Source of the DNA: Kitasatospora azatica KCTC 9699
GTDB taxonomy: Bacteria > Actinomycetota > Actinomycetes > Streptomycetales > Streptomycetaceae
Direction: 5' to 3'
Assembly (NCBI RefSeq): GCF_000744785.1
Contig: NZ_JQMO01000003.1
Span: 4,774,001-4,838,000 of the forward strand
DNA length: 64,000 nt
This document shows, piece by piece, positions 53,367-61,832 of this stretch. The translations under genes were made by a program, and so were the position numbers. The notes below the pieces were generated by a model. It saw only the letters and a program-made list of their open reading frames with translations. It was not told the DNA's origin and did not search any database. Position 1 is the stretch's first letter; every line of letters starts with the position of its first letter.

Positions 53367-55601
53367 ATGTTCCACCGAATCGGACAATTCGTCGTCAGGC
53401 GCGCCTGGTGGGTGATAGCCGGCTGGGTGATCGCCGCGATCGCGATCGTCGCGAGCGCGCCGACGTTGACGGCACAGACGGACGAGAGCGCGTTCCTTCC
53501 GAAGCACTACGAGTCCATCCAGGCGATGGACGTGCAGCAGAAGGCGTTCCCGGCCAACTTCACCCCCAACGCGATGCTGCTCTTCGAGCGCACCGACGGG
53601 GCGGCGCTCGGTCCTGAGGACCAGACCGCGATGAAGAAGGTCACGGACGGCCTGACCGCCGAGCACATCAAGTACGTGCAGACGATCGTCCCGGTCAACG
53701 ACAAGTCGACCTCCAAGGACGGCAAGTACGCGCTGTCCATGATCGGCTTCGACAAGAGCGCGCCCAAGCAGGGCACCGAGACCGCGGACACCGCCAAGAA
53801 GCTGCGCGAGGACGGCAAGTCGCTCGCGGCCGGCAGCAACCTCAAGGTGCAGCTGGGCGGTCAGGCCGCGCAGAACCTCGACCAGCAGGACTCGTCGAAG
53901 CTGGCGAACGTGCTGATCGGCGTCGGCACCGTGGTGATCATCCTGTTGACGCTGTTCCTGATCTTCCGCAGTCCGCTGATCGCCTTCCTGCCGGTGGCGC
54001 TGATCCTCGTCTTCTCCTCGGTGGCGAACGGCCTGATCGCCGACGCCAGCAAGGCCTTCGGCCTCAAGGCGGACAGCTCGGTCTCGGCGATCCTGATCGT
54101 GGTGCTGTTCGGCGTCGGCACCGACTACTTCCTCTTCCTGATCTTCCGCTACCGCGAACGGCTGCGAGCGGGCGAGGAACGCCGGGACGCGATGGTCAAC
54201 GCCGTCGGCCGGGTCGGCGAGGCGATCAGCTCGGCGGCCGGCGCGGTGATCGTGGCCTTCAGCGTGCTGGTGCTCTCCAGCCTCGGCATGTTCAAGGCGA
54301 TGGGCCCCTCGCTGGCGATCGCGGTCGCCGTCACGGCGCTGGCCTCGGTCACCCTGGTGCCGGCCGTGCTGTCGCTGATCCCGGAGCGGGTGCTGTTCTG
54401 GGAGAAGGGCCTGATCTACGCCTTCCGCAAGGTGATCCTGCGGCACCAGCCCAATCCCGCCACCCGCTGGCGGGTCGAGCCGAAGGGCGCCAAGTTCGCC
54501 GCGCTCGGCAACACCGTTCAGCGTCGCCCCGGCATGGTGGCCGCCGTCTCCGGGCTGATCCTGGTGGCGCTGGCGATCGGTGTCACCGGCTACAAGGGCA
54601 CCTTCGACCTCGCTTCGAGCTCGATGCCGAAGACCAAGGAGTCGATGGTCGTCCAGACCACCCTGATGACCTCGTTCACGGCCGGCGCCGCCGATCCTTC
54701 GGACGTCTACGTCACCTCCACCACCGGCGTCCCGCTCGACAAGGCCGCCTTCCCGGCTTACGCCCAGGCGCTCGGCGGGGTCAGCGGTGTCGGCCAGGTG
54801 GCGCCGCAGCCCAAGGCCAGCGCCGACGGCCTGACGGCCGACTTCACCGTCATGCTGAAGGACGACCCGGCCTCCAACAAGGCCATCGACACCGTCGGCA
54901 AGCTGCGCTCGGTGGCGCACGGCCAGGCGCCGCAGGACACCAAGGTCTACGTGGGCGGTCTGACCTCCGTCTACAAGGACATCAACACCGCGATGGCCCA
55001 CGACTACTCGTTGGTCTTCCCGATCGCGGCGCTGCTGATCATGGTGATCCTCGGCCTGCTGCTGCGCAGCGTGGTGGCCCCCTGGTACCTGATGGCGGCC
55101 GTCGGCCTCGGCTTCGGTGCCACCGTCGGCGCCACCACCCTGGTGTTCCAGAACATGAAGGGCGAGTCGGGCCTGATGTTCATGCTGCCGATGTTCATCT
55201 ACCTGTTCGTGGTGGCCATCGGCACCGACTACAACATCCTGATGATCGCCCGCCTGCGGGAGGAGGCCCAGGAGGGCCGCAGCCCGCGCGAGGCGGCGAG
55301 CATGGCGCTGCGCCACGGCGGTCCGACCGTCGCGGCGGCCGGCGGCATCCTGGCGGCGACCTTCGCCACCATGTGCTTCGCGGGGAACACCCTGTTCAGT
55401 GAGATCGGGTTCTCGGTGGCCTTCGGCATCGCGGTCTCGGCCTTCGTGATGGCGATGTTCTTCACCCCGGCGCTGACGGCGCTGCTCGGGCGCAAGGCCT
55501 GGTGGCCCGGCCACCAGGGGCTTTCCAACCAGGGCGGCCCCAGCCACGTGGTAGCCGGTTCGGTGGCTGTGCACGACTCGGAGCCCGCCGGGCGCCGCTG
55601 A
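53367..55601 (+). CDS. MMPL family RND transporter (GTDY type)
   Basis: A 744-residue MMPL exporter of a different subgroup from its neighbour, with signatures FGVGTDYFLFLIFRYRERLR and AIGTDYNILMIARLREEAQ in its two membrane bundles. The N terminus reads MFHRIGQFVVRRAWWVIAGWVIAA. The ATG at MFHRIG is chosen because AGGAGG lies nine bases before it; an ATG seven codons earlier overlaps that site and would lack its own. It ends with a strong terminator. Cargo unknown. Confidence 0.91.
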   Translation: MFHRIGQFVVRRAWWVIAGWVIAAIAIVASAPTLTAQTDESAFLPKHYESIQAMDVQQKAFPANFTPNAMLLFERTDGAALGPEDQTAMKKVTDGLTAEHIKYVQTIVPVNDKSTSKDGKYALSMIGFDKSAPKQGTETADTAKKLREDGKSLAAGSNLKVQLGGQAAQNLDQQDSSKLANVLIGVGTVVIILLTLFLIFRSPLIAFLPVALILVFSSVANGLIADASKAFGLKADSSVSAILIVVLFGVGTDYFLFLIFRYRERLRAGEERRDAMVNAVGRVGEAISSAAGAVIVAFSVLVLSSLGMFKAMGPSLAIAVAVTALASVTLVPAVLSLIPERVLFWEKGLIYAFRKVILRHQPNPATRWRVEPKGAKFAALGNTVQRRPGMVAAVSGLILVALAIGVTGYKGTFDLASSSMPKTKESMVVQTTLMTSFTAGAADPSDVYVTSTTGVPLDKAAFPAYAQALGGVSGVGQVAPQPKASADGLTADFTVMLKDDPASNKAIDTVGKLRSVAHGQAPQDTKVYVGGLTSVYKDINTAMAHDYSLVFPIAALLIMVILGLLLRSVVAPWYLMAAVGLGFGATVGATTLVFQNMKGESGLMFMLPMFIYLFVVAIGTDYNILMIARLREEAQEGRSPREAASMALRHGGPTVAAAGGILAATFATMCFAGNTLFSEIGFSVAFGIAVSAFVMAMFFTPALTALLGRKAWWPGHQGLSNQGGPSHVVAGSVAVHDSEPAGRR

Positions 55602-55630
55602 CCCAGCACCTGGGCAGCACGTAGCGCGAG

Positions 55631-55668
55631 GCGGGCCGTCCCCGGGAGCACTCCCGGGGGCGGCCCGC
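55631..55668 (+). terminator. Terminator after the GTDY-type MMPL gene
   Basis: A 17-bp stem with one wobble (55631-55647 with 55652-55668) and a GCAC loop starts 30 bp past the stop. Confidence 0.88.
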
Positions 55669-55810
55669 CTACCTGTGTCCACCCGGTGTTCACCTGGAGA
55701 CCTGCCAGAGTCAGGACCGGTCGGAACGGGCCAAAAATTATCCGATCATTCCGCCGAGCACCGTGCTACAGTCGAAGCAGTTGCAGTTTTGGTTCCCATG
55801 AACGTTTGTG

Positions 55811-55850
55811 TGCGCCTGCTGGTATCAACCATCAGGCGCATTTGTTTTGT
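55811..55850 (+). promoter_or_regulatory. Attenuator-like hairpin in the cold-shock leader
   Basis: TGCGCCTG-C-TGGT (55811-55823) pairs with ACCA-T-CAGGCGCA (55828-55840) around ATCA and is followed by TTTGTTTTGT. In this GC-rich genome the T run is striking and makes the hairpin look like an intrinsic terminator about 100 bp before the start, so read-through may be temperature controlled. Confidence 0.6.
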
Positions 55851-55936
55851 CCGGCGGTCATCTCCGGATGGGGATCGCGGCGACGCGAGGTCCACGAGGT
55901 GTGGGTCTCGTTGCCCCAGGTATTAAGGAGACGGTT

Positions 55937-56143
55937 ATGGCTACCGGCACCGTGAAGTGGTTCAACAGCGAAAAGGGCTTCGGCTTCATCGAGCAGGAGG
56001 GTGGCGGCCCGGACGTGTTCGCCCACTACTCCAACATCGCGGCTCAGGGTTTCCGTGAGCTGATCGAGGGCCAGAAGGTCGAGTTCGACGTCACGCAGGG
56101 CCAGAAGGGCCCGCAGGCTGAGAACATCGTCGTCATCGGCTGA
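55937..56143 (+). CDS. Cold-shock protein (Csp family)
   Basis: A 68-residue single cold-shock domain that binds single-stranded RNA/DNA as an RNA chaperone. It starts [20 protein letters not shown] with RNP1 KGFGFI, followed by RNP2-like VFAHYSNI and the [11 protein letters not shown] end. AAGGAG precedes the ATG. The long leader with a terminator-like hairpin suggests post-transcriptional control. It is followed by its own terminator and then by a DEAD-box helicase gene, a functional pairing for unfolding RNA in the cold. Confidence 0.96.
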   Translation: MATGTVKWFNSEKGFGFIEQEGGGPDVFAHYSNIAAQGFRELIEGQKVEFDVTQGQKGPQAENIVVIG

Positions 56144-56175
56144 CGTTCGGCACCTGCTGAACGCGCACTGACGCA

Positions 56176-56209
56176 GCGAAGGCCCGTACCGCACGGTGCG
56201 GGCCTTCGC
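56176..56209 (+). terminator. Terminator of the cold-shock gene
   Basis: A 15-bp stem with one U-G pair (56176-56190 with 56195-56209) lies 33 bp after the stop. Confidence 0.88.
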
Positions 56210-56306
56210 CCATGCCGCCGAACGGCCGGGGCGGCGCACTCTCTCCTGACGGCCGAACCCACGGGTCACCCATCGACGGTGACCCCTCAGGACGGAGTAC
56301 CCGTAC

Positions 56307-58016
56307 ATGACTGATCAGGCACGTCGCTCCACCGGTCGCGGCCGCCCCCGTACGCAGGGCGCCAACACCACCGGTGGCTTCAGCGACGCGCAGGCCCGCG
56401 CCGGGCGCAGCTCGGGCGGGCTGCGCAGCCAGGCCCAGAGCCGCAGCCGCGGCGCCGGGCGGCCGCGCACCGCCGAGCCCGCCGACTTCACCGCGGTGAC
56501 CGGCACCCCCGCCCGTCCGCCGGCCGCGACCTTCGCCGAGCTGGAGATGCCGAAGGCGCTGCTGAGCGCGCTGACCCGGGAGGGCGTCACCGAGCCGTTC
56601 CCGATCCAGTCCGCCACCCTGCCCGACTCGCTGGCCGGCCGTGACGTGCTCGGCCGTGGCCGCACCGGCTCCGGCAAGACCCTGGCCTTCGGCCTGTCGG
56701 TGCTGGCCCGGATCGCCGGTCGCCGGGCGGACGCCCGCCGACCGATCGCGATGGTGCTGGTGCCCACCCGTGAGCTGGCCCAGCAGGTCACCGACGCGCT
56801 CACCCCGTACGCGACCGCCGTCAACCTGCGGATCGCCACCGTGGTCGGCGGTATGTCGATCACCCGGCAGGCGAACGCGCTGCGCCGCGGCACCGAGCTG
56901 CTGGTCGCCACCCCGGGCCGACTGGACGACCTGATCAACCGTCAGGACGTCCGACTGGACGACGTGGAGATCACCGTCCTCGACGAGGCCGACCAGATGG
57001 CCGACATGGGCTTCCTGCCGCAGGTCACCAAGCTGCTGGAGCAGGTCGCCGAGGGCGGCCAGCGGATGCTCTTCTCGGCCACCCTGGACAAGAACATCGA
57101 CCGGCTGGTGCAGCGCTTCCTGACCGACCCGGTGGTCCACTCGGTGGACCCCTCGGCGGGCGCGGTGACCACCATGGAGCACCACGTGCTCCAGATCGAC
57201 CCCGCCGACAAGGCCTCCGCGACCGCGCACATCGCCTCCCGCGAGGGCCGGGTGATCATGTTCGTGCACACCAAGCACGGCGCCGACCGGCTGGCCAAGC
57301 AGCTGCTCGCCAGCGGGGTCAAGGCGGCCGCGCTGCACGGCGGCAAGTCGCAGCCGCAGCGCAACCGCACCCTGGACCAGTTCCGGGACGGGCACGTCAG
57401 CGCACTGATCGCGACCAACGTGGCGGCCCGCGGCATCCACATCGACGGCCTCGACCTGGTCGTCAACGTGGACCCGCCGATCGACCACAAGGACTACCTG
57501 CACCGTGGCGGCCGCACCGCGCGGGCCGGCGAGTCGGGCACCGTGGTCACCCTGGTGCTGCCCGAGCAGCGCCGGGACATGTCCAAGCTGATGACCACCG
57601 CCGGCATCCGCCCGGTCACCACCAAGGTCCGGCCGGGCGACGCCGAGCTGACCCGGATCACCGGCGCCCGCACGCCCAGCGGCGTCGCGGTCACGCTGGC
57701 CGCGCCGGTGGTGGCCGAGCCGGCCGCCGCCCCGAAGACCAGCTCCGGTGGCGGCAACGGCGGTGGCAACCGCCGCCGTTCCGGCCCGCGCTCCGGGCTG
57801 CCCACCGACGTGGACAGCAACGGCAACCCGAAGCGTCGCCGTCCGAAGCAGCGCATGGGCACCGGCACCGCCGGCTCCGCCGCGAGCGGCTCCGGTGGCG
57901 GCACCCGGATGGCGGCCGGCTTCATCGGCAAGGCCAGCGGCGCCCCGAAGGCGGGCAGCGGCTCGAAGACCGGCTCCAACTACGGCACCGGCCGCCAGCG
58001 GCGCGCCGCGCGCTGA
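56307..58016 (+). CDS. DEAD-box RNA helicase
   Basis: A 569-residue ATP-dependent RNA helicase of the RhlE/CshA kind. The first 75 residues are a basic, Arg/Gly/Ser-rich tail. The core has the Q motif FPIQSATLPDSLAG, Walker A GRTGSGKT, PTRELAQQV, VLDEADQMADMGF (DEAD), FSATL, and in the second domain GRVIMFVHTKHGADRL and HRGGRTARAGESG. The C-terminal tail (about 475-569) is rich in Gly, Ser, Arg and Lys and likely binds RNA. A location after a cold-shock gene supports a role in RNA unfolding at low temperature. Confidence 0.95.
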   Translation: MTDQARRSTGRGRPRTQGANTTGGFSDAQARAGRSSGGLRSQAQSRSRGAGRPRTAEPADFTAVTGTPARPPAATFAELEMPKALLSALTREGVTEPFPIQSATLPDSLAGRDVLGRGRTGSGKTLAFGLSVLARIAGRRADARRPIAMVLVPTRELAQQVTDALTPYATAVNLRIATVVGGMSITRQANALRRGTELLVATPGRLDDLINRQDVRLDDVEITVLDEADQMADMGFLPQVTKLLEQVAEGGQRMLFSATLDKNIDRLVQRFLTDPVVHSVDPSAGAVTTMEHHVLQIDPADKASATAHIASREGRVIMFVHTKHGADRLAKQLLASGVKAAALHGGKSQPQRNRTLDQFRDGHVSALIATNVAARGIHIDGLDLVVNVDPPIDHKDYLHRGGRTARAGESGTVVTLVLPEQRRDMSKLMTTAGIRPVTTKVRPGDAELTRITGARTPSGVAVTLAAPVVAEPAAAPKTSSGGGNGGGNRRRSGPRSGLPTDVDSNGNPKRRRPKQRMGTGTAGSAASGSGGGTRMAAGFIGKASGAPKAGSGSKTGSNYGTGRQRRAAR

Positions 58017-58027
58017 CGCTCACTGAG

Positions 58028-58071
58028 ACGGCGAAGGGCCCCCGTACTCCGGTACGGGGGCCCTTCGCCGT
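58028..58071. terminator. Terminator after the DEAD-box helicase
   Basis: A perfect 20-bp stem (58028-58047 with 58052-58071) with a four-base loop lies between convergent genes and likely serves both. Confidence 0.93.
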
Positions 58072-58077
58072 GCTGGG

Positions 58078-58098
58078 CTAGGGCCGGACAGGCTCTAG
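58078..58098 (-). repeat. Shared 3'-end element, copy at the methyltransferase end
   Basis: On the minus strand this reads CTAGAGCCTGTCCGGCCCTAG and contains the methyltransferase TAG stop. It matches the coaE 3' end at 18 of the first 19 positions and is a symmetric hairpin (CTAGRGCC / GGCCCTAG). Confidence 0.7.
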
Positions 58099-58871
58099 GC
58101 TTCGGCCACCACGATGTAGAAGGTCACCGCCGCGAGGAAGGGGCCGCCCGCGAGGTGGTCCAGCCAGCGCTGCGCCCCGTCCGGGGTGAGGTATCCGGCG
58201 GCGACGGCACGCCGGGTGGTGCGTTCCAGCCCCAGGATCCCGTCGGCGGCCAGGACGTCCCGGAAGACGGGCGTGATCGCGATGACGTCGGGTACCGCGA
58301 ACCCGGCCGCCACCGCCAGCCGCGGGAGCCGGCTACCGATACGGGCGTTGCGCACGGCCTGGTCGGTGACGTACCGGGTGTACGCGTGGGAGAGGTCGCC
58401 GTCCGGGTGGTCGACGGTCAGGGTGCCCCAGTCGGGTTCGCCCATGACGAGCCGTCCGCCGGGCCGCAGTACCCGTCGGATCTCGTGCAGTGCCCGGGCG
58501 GGGTCGGCGACGTGCTGCAGCACCCGGTCGGTGCGGGTGCGGTCGGCGCTGTGGTCCGCCAGCGGCAGCTCATGGAGGTCGCCGAGCCGCACCTGGACGG
58601 CCCTGTGCCCTGCGGTGCGCTCGATCGCGGCGTCGACCGCGGCCTGGTCGTGGTCGACGCCGATCACCGTCCCCGTCGCGGTGACCGCCTCGGCGAGCGC
58701 GCCGAGGTCGGTGCCGGGGCCGCAGCCGAGATCCACCACCGTCTGGCCCGGCCGGACGTCGAGTTCCTCGAGCATCCGGCGCTTGTAGGACCGGCCCAGG
58801 TCGGTCGCCGCGACCCGGTCGAGGTAGCTGAGCGGGTCGGGAGTCTCGGTCTCGAACTCGGTGGAGGTCAT
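58095..58871 (-). CDS. Class I SAM-dependent methyltransferase
   Basis: A 258-residue methyltransferase with motif I VVDLGCGPGTDLGALA, VIGVDHDQAAV, the acidic VRLGDLHELPLADHSAD segment and IRRVLRPGGRLVMGEPDWGT. The pattern is that of ubiquinone/menaquinone-type and small-molecule methyltransferases. The substrate is unknown. The ATG at MTSTEFETE is better than the ATG 14 codons earlier, which lies inside the upstream gene. It begins 16 bp after the HTH regulator on the same strand and ends in the shared 3'-end element. Confidence 0.9.
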   Translation of the reverse strand: MTSTEFETETPDPLSYLDRVAATDLGRSYKRRMLEELDVRPGQTVVDLGCGPGTDLGALAEAVTATGTVIGVDHDQAAVDAAIERTAGHRAVQVRLGDLHELPLADHSADRTRTDRVLQHVADPARALHEIRRVLRPGGRLVMGEPDWGTLTVDHPDGDLSHAYTRYVTDQAVRNARIGSRLPRLAVAAGFAVPDVIAITPVFRDVLAADGILGLERTTRRAVAAGYLTPDGAQRWLDHLAGGPFLAAVTFYIVVAEA

Positions 58872-58887
58872 CCGCTCATTCAACCAA

Positions 58888-59769
58888 CTAGCGCGAACTC
58901 TCGGCCACTTCACGGATGGTCAGGGCCAGCGGCGGCAAGCGATCCGCGGTGGCCTCGTCGCGTGGGGAGAGGACCACCAGTTGGAGTCCGTCGGGGGCGC
59001 GCAGCAGGACCTGGTCGAAGTGCAGTGGGCCGAGCTGCTCGTGGATCAGGTCCTTGGCGGTACCGGAGCGGTCCTGCACCTGGTGCTCGTCCAACCAGCC
59101 GTTGGCCTCGGGGAAGGCTTCGCGCAGGCGGCGGATCAGCTCGGCCAGTCGGCGGCCACCAGGGGTGGTGTCGCCGCCGCGTTCGGCGTAGGCGGCGCGC
59201 AGTTGGGCCAGGGTGCGGCGGGCGTGGTACTCCCAGCCCACGGTGCGGGTACGGGCCGGTCCGTGGGCGAAGACGATCCAGGCGAGGTTGCGGTCCTCCG
59301 CCTCCCAGCAGGAGAAGTCGAGCAGCGCCTCGGCCTCGGGGTTCCAGGTCCGGACGTCCCAGTCCGCGTCCATCAGGAAGGCCGGGGCGGGTGATTGCGC
59401 CCGCACCAGTCGCTCCAGCGCGGCCGGGACGCGGGCCGCCGGGTGCCCGGCGTGCGGGGCGGGCTGACTGCCCGCCAGCCGGAACAGGTAGTCGGTCTCC
59501 GCCTCGTCCAGCCGCAGCGTCCGGGCCAGGCTGGTGAGCACCTCGGGGGACGGGTTGATCTCGCGGCCCTGCTCCAGCCAGGTGTACCAGGTCACCCCGA
59601 CCCCGGCGAGCAGTGCCAGCTCCTCCCGGCGCAGCCCGGGTGTGCGACGGCGCAGCCCGGGCGCCATACCGACATCCTGCGGAGTCAGCCGGGCCCGGCG
59701 GCTGCGCAGGAAGTTGGCGAGGGCGTCGCGCCGTACCTGCTGCCGACCGTCCTGCTGAGTGTCCGACAT
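58888..59769 (-). CDS. HTH regulator with MmyB-like ligand-binding domain
   Basis: A 293-residue transcription regulator. The N-terminal helix-turn-helix includes LRREELALLAGVGVTWYTWLEQGREINPS (about residues 50-78), and the rest is the PAS-like MmyB domain (PAFLMDADWDVRTWNPEAEALL, WIVFAHGPARTRTVGWEYHA, FDQVLLRAPDGLQLVVLSP) thought to bind fatty acid-like ligands. GAGGGGGACGC precedes the ATG. It is cotranscribed with a methyltransferase and divergent from a secreted-protein gene; an inverted repeat in between may be its operator. A much longer open frame reaching 62571 is only antisense. Confidence 0.93.
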   Translation of the reverse strand: MSDTQQDGRQQVRRDALANFLRSRRARLTPQDVGMAPGLRRRTPGLRREELALLAGVGVTWYTWLEQGREINPSPEVLTSLARTLRLDEAETDYLFRLAGSQPAPHAGHPAARVPAALERLVRAQSPAPAFLMDADWDVRTWNPEAEALLDFSCWEAEDRNLAWIVFAHGPARTRTVGWEYHARRTLAQLRAAYAERGGDTTPGGRRLAELIRRLREAFPEANGWLDEHQVQDRSGTAKDLIHEQLGPLHFDQVLLRAPDGLQLVVLSPRDEATADRLPPLALTIREVAESSR

Positions 59770-59841
59770 GCGTCCCCCTCGTTCGATTGCTCGGCTTCCA
59801 GTGTGCGGGTTCGATGCCGAGGCCAGGACCCTGGGCAATGT

Positions 59842-59857
59842 TTTGAATCTGTTCAAA
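59842..59857. promoter_or_regulatory. Inverted repeat between the HTH regulator and the secreted protein
   Basis: TTTGAA-TCTG-TTCAAA is a perfect 6+6 inverted repeat, AT-rich for this genome, about 73 bp before the regulator start and 105 bp before the secreted-protein start. It could be the autoregulatory operator. Confidence 0.5.
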
Positions 59858-59961
59858 TTTCTCTGGCGCACGCCCGGGTCGCGGACTAGCATTTCCTCGC
59901 GCCAGTGGACCGCTGCACACGGGAGGGCAGCGGACGCGGGCGTCCATGGGAGGGGATCCAC

Positions 59962-61356
59962 TTGAGCACGACTCGGGGTACGCGGGCGCGTGTCGCCCTT
60001 GCTTCGCTGGGCGCCGTTGGCCTGGCGCTGGCCGTGGCCACGCCCGCGATCGCGGCGGGCGGGACGCCTGCGACGCCCACCCAGCTCTTCAACGGTCTGC
60101 GGAACTGCTCGACCGACCCGGCCGCCCCCAGCTTCCTCGACGGGCGCGGCAACATCACCCTGGAGGGTGTGGCGCAGGAGGCCGACGCCCCGGCCTACCA
60201 GCGGGTCGCCGAGCAGTTCCGGCTCTGGCCGGTCAGCGACCCGACGCAGGTCACCACGCTCAGCAACTCCAGTGTCCTCGTGGGCAACGCGGGCTCGGTC
60301 ATCGTGCCGTCCGCCGCCGTCGCCGACGGGCAGACGTATGCCTGGCAGGCGCAGGTGACGGACGGCGGCGTGGCCTCCGACTGGTCGGCGACCTGCTACT
60401 ACACGGTGGACGGCACGCCTCCGGCCCAGGCGCCGGTGGTCTCGTCGGCGAACTACCCGCAGGGCGGTTGGGACCAGGGCGGGGCGCCGGTCCAGTTCAC
60501 CCTGGACGCGGCCGGTGTCGGCGACGTGGCGGGCTTCGAGTACTCCTGGAACGACCTGACGGCGCCGGTCCTGGCACACACCGGGCCGGGCGGCATCCCG
60601 CAGATCAACGACCCGTACAGCGACTTCCCCGACACCTTCGTGCGCGCCACCACCCTCGGCGGCAAGGCCACGCTGAGCCTGATGCCGCCGCGCGGCAGCG
60701 GCCCGGTGACCCTCCAGGTGCGGAGCCTGGACCGGGCATTCAACATCTCGGAGACGACGCGCTACCAGTTCTTCATCAAGCCGTCGGTCCCGTCGGTCAC
60801 CACCCCCGTCCCCGCGCCGCAGTTCGACGAGCCGACCCCGTTCAAGTTCACCCCCGACCCCGCGCTGCAGGCCGTGAGCCCGGTGGTCAGCTACACCGTG
60901 CGGATCCAGGCCGGTCCGAACTCCCGGACCGTCACCGTCCCGGCGGGCGGCAACGGCCAGGGCGAGCTGAACATCCGGCTCAACGGCGCCTACGGGACGG
61001 ACATCAACGTGTCCAGCACCAGCGCCAACGGCTGGGTCAGCGGCGAGGGTCAGTGGCGGACCGGCTACCTCGACAGCACCCCGACGGTGAGCTCGGACGT
61101 CTACCTCGAGAACGGCACCAGCGGCGGAGTCGGCGTCGCCGGCAGCTTCACCTTCGCGCCGAAGGTGAAGGGAGTGGCGAGCTACACGTACTCGTTCAAC
61201 GGAGGCCCGGCCACCACGGTCTCGGCAGGTGACGGCGGTACGGCGACGATCAGCTGGACCCCGACCACGAGTGACTACCAGGACCTCACGGTCTACGCGA
61301 CCACCGGGGACGGCATCGTGCTGAGCTCCTACGACTACGGGTTCTGGGTGAACTGA
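59962..61356 (+). CDS. Secreted beta-rich (Ig/fibronectin-like) protein
   Basis: A 464-residue exported protein. The TTG start is chosen because GGGAGGGG lies six bases ahead and the frame continues directly with a signal peptide (ALASLGAVGLALAVATPAIAA). The mature part has three or more beta-sandwich-like repeats rich in Gly, Ser, Thr and Trp (AWQAQVTDGGVASDW, GFEYSWNDL, VSYTVRIQ, SYTYSFNGG), which recall fibronectin/Ig-like domains of cell-surface proteins. No catalytic motif or wall-sorting signal is seen. Role unknown; perhaps surface or matrix binding. Confidence 0.8.
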   Translation: MSTTRGTRARVALASLGAVGLALAVATPAIAAGGTPATPTQLFNGLRNCSTDPAAPSFLDGRGNITLEGVAQEADAPAYQRVAEQFRLWPVSDPTQVTTLSNSSVLVGNAGSVIVPSAAVADGQTYAWQAQVTDGGVASDWSATCYYTVDGTPPAQAPVVSSANYPQGGWDQGGAPVQFTLDAAGVGDVAGFEYSWNDLTAPVLAHTGPGGIPQINDPYSDFPDTFVRATTLGGKATLSLMPPRGSGPVTLQVRSLDRAFNISETTRYQFFIKPSVPSVTTPVPAPQFDEPTPFKFTPDPALQAVSPVVSYTVRIQAGPNSRTVTVPAGGNGQGELNIRLNGAYGTDINVSSTSANGWVSGEGQWRTGYLDSTPTVSSDVYLENGTSGGVGVAGSFTFAPKVKGVASYTYSFNGGPATTVSAGDGGTATISWTPTTSDYQDLTVYATTGDGIVLSSYDYGFWVN

Positions 61357-61369
61357 CGCCCGAGCACTC

Positions 61370-61408
61370 CCTGGTGGGCGGCAGCCAAGGCGGCTGCCGC
61401 CCACCAGG
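61370..61408. terminator. Terminator hairpin after the secreted protein
   Basis: A perfect 17-bp stem (61370-61386 with 61392-61408) with an AAGGC loop, between the secreted-protein gene and the convergent DUF397 remnant. Confidence 0.92.
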
Positions 61409-61412
61409 CGTG

Positions 61413-61556
61413 TTACGGGGTGGGGAAGCGGCCGGCCCTGAGGGCGCCGGTGAAGGCGGCGAAGGCGGTGGCGGGGAAGAGGAGGGCGGGACCGTCGGGG
61501 TCCTTGGAGTCGCGGACGGGGACGGTATTCGCAAAGTCCGAGCAGGCGGCCGTGCA
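61413..61556 (-). pseudogene. DUF397 gene remnant
   Basis: The frame ends with a clear DUF397 C-terminal half: NTVPVRDSKDPDGPALLFPA followed by AFAAFTGALRAGRF. The N-terminal WxKSSxSxxxxxCVEV part cannot be read in this frame and no start codon with ribosome site is present, so the gene looks 5'-truncated or frameshifted. DUF397 proteins normally accompany XRE/DUF5753 regulators; none is adjacent here. Confidence 0.7.
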
Positions 61557-61614
61557 CGTGCAGGCGGTGCGCTCCGTGCGACGGTGACGAGGTCGCCGGG
61601 ACGGGAGCCGTAGC

Positions 61615-61788
61615 GTGATCGAGCTCCCGGTCCCGGTCCCCGTCCCGGGGTGCGCCACCTGCGCCGAGTTCCAGAAGGACCTGCGGGCCGTCGAGCCGCA
61701 GACCTCGGCCGAGACCGACGTGCGGGTGCTCTGGCGCCGGCACCAGGCTGCCGAGCACGGGATCACGGTGCCGGAGGTACGGATCTGA
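61615..61788 (+). CDS. Small CxxC protein
   Basis: A 57-residue open frame with a GTG start and GGGAG eight bases ahead. It begins VIELPVPVPVPGCATCAEFQ, with a CxxC motif that could bind metal, and ends in a helical part (RVLWRRHQAAEHGITVPEVRI). Similar tiny Cys proteins are found near XRE/DUF397 genes in Streptomyces, which fits the DUF397 remnant 60 bp away. Function unknown. Confidence 0.6.
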   Translation: MIELPVPVPVPGCATCAEFQKDLRAVEPQTSAETDVRVLWRRHQAAEHGITVPEVRI

Positions 61789-61832
61789 GAGGGCGGTAGG
61801 TTTCTCGCCGGCCGTCGCACCCCGGAGCCCGA

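Larger units (their letters stand above)
55602..55936. other. Cold-shock gene promoter and leader region
   Basis: This 335-bp stretch holds the MMPL terminator, an AT-rich promoter-like zone (about 55735-55780) and a leader with a U-tract hairpin (55811-55840). No gene is seen. Confidence 0.6.
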
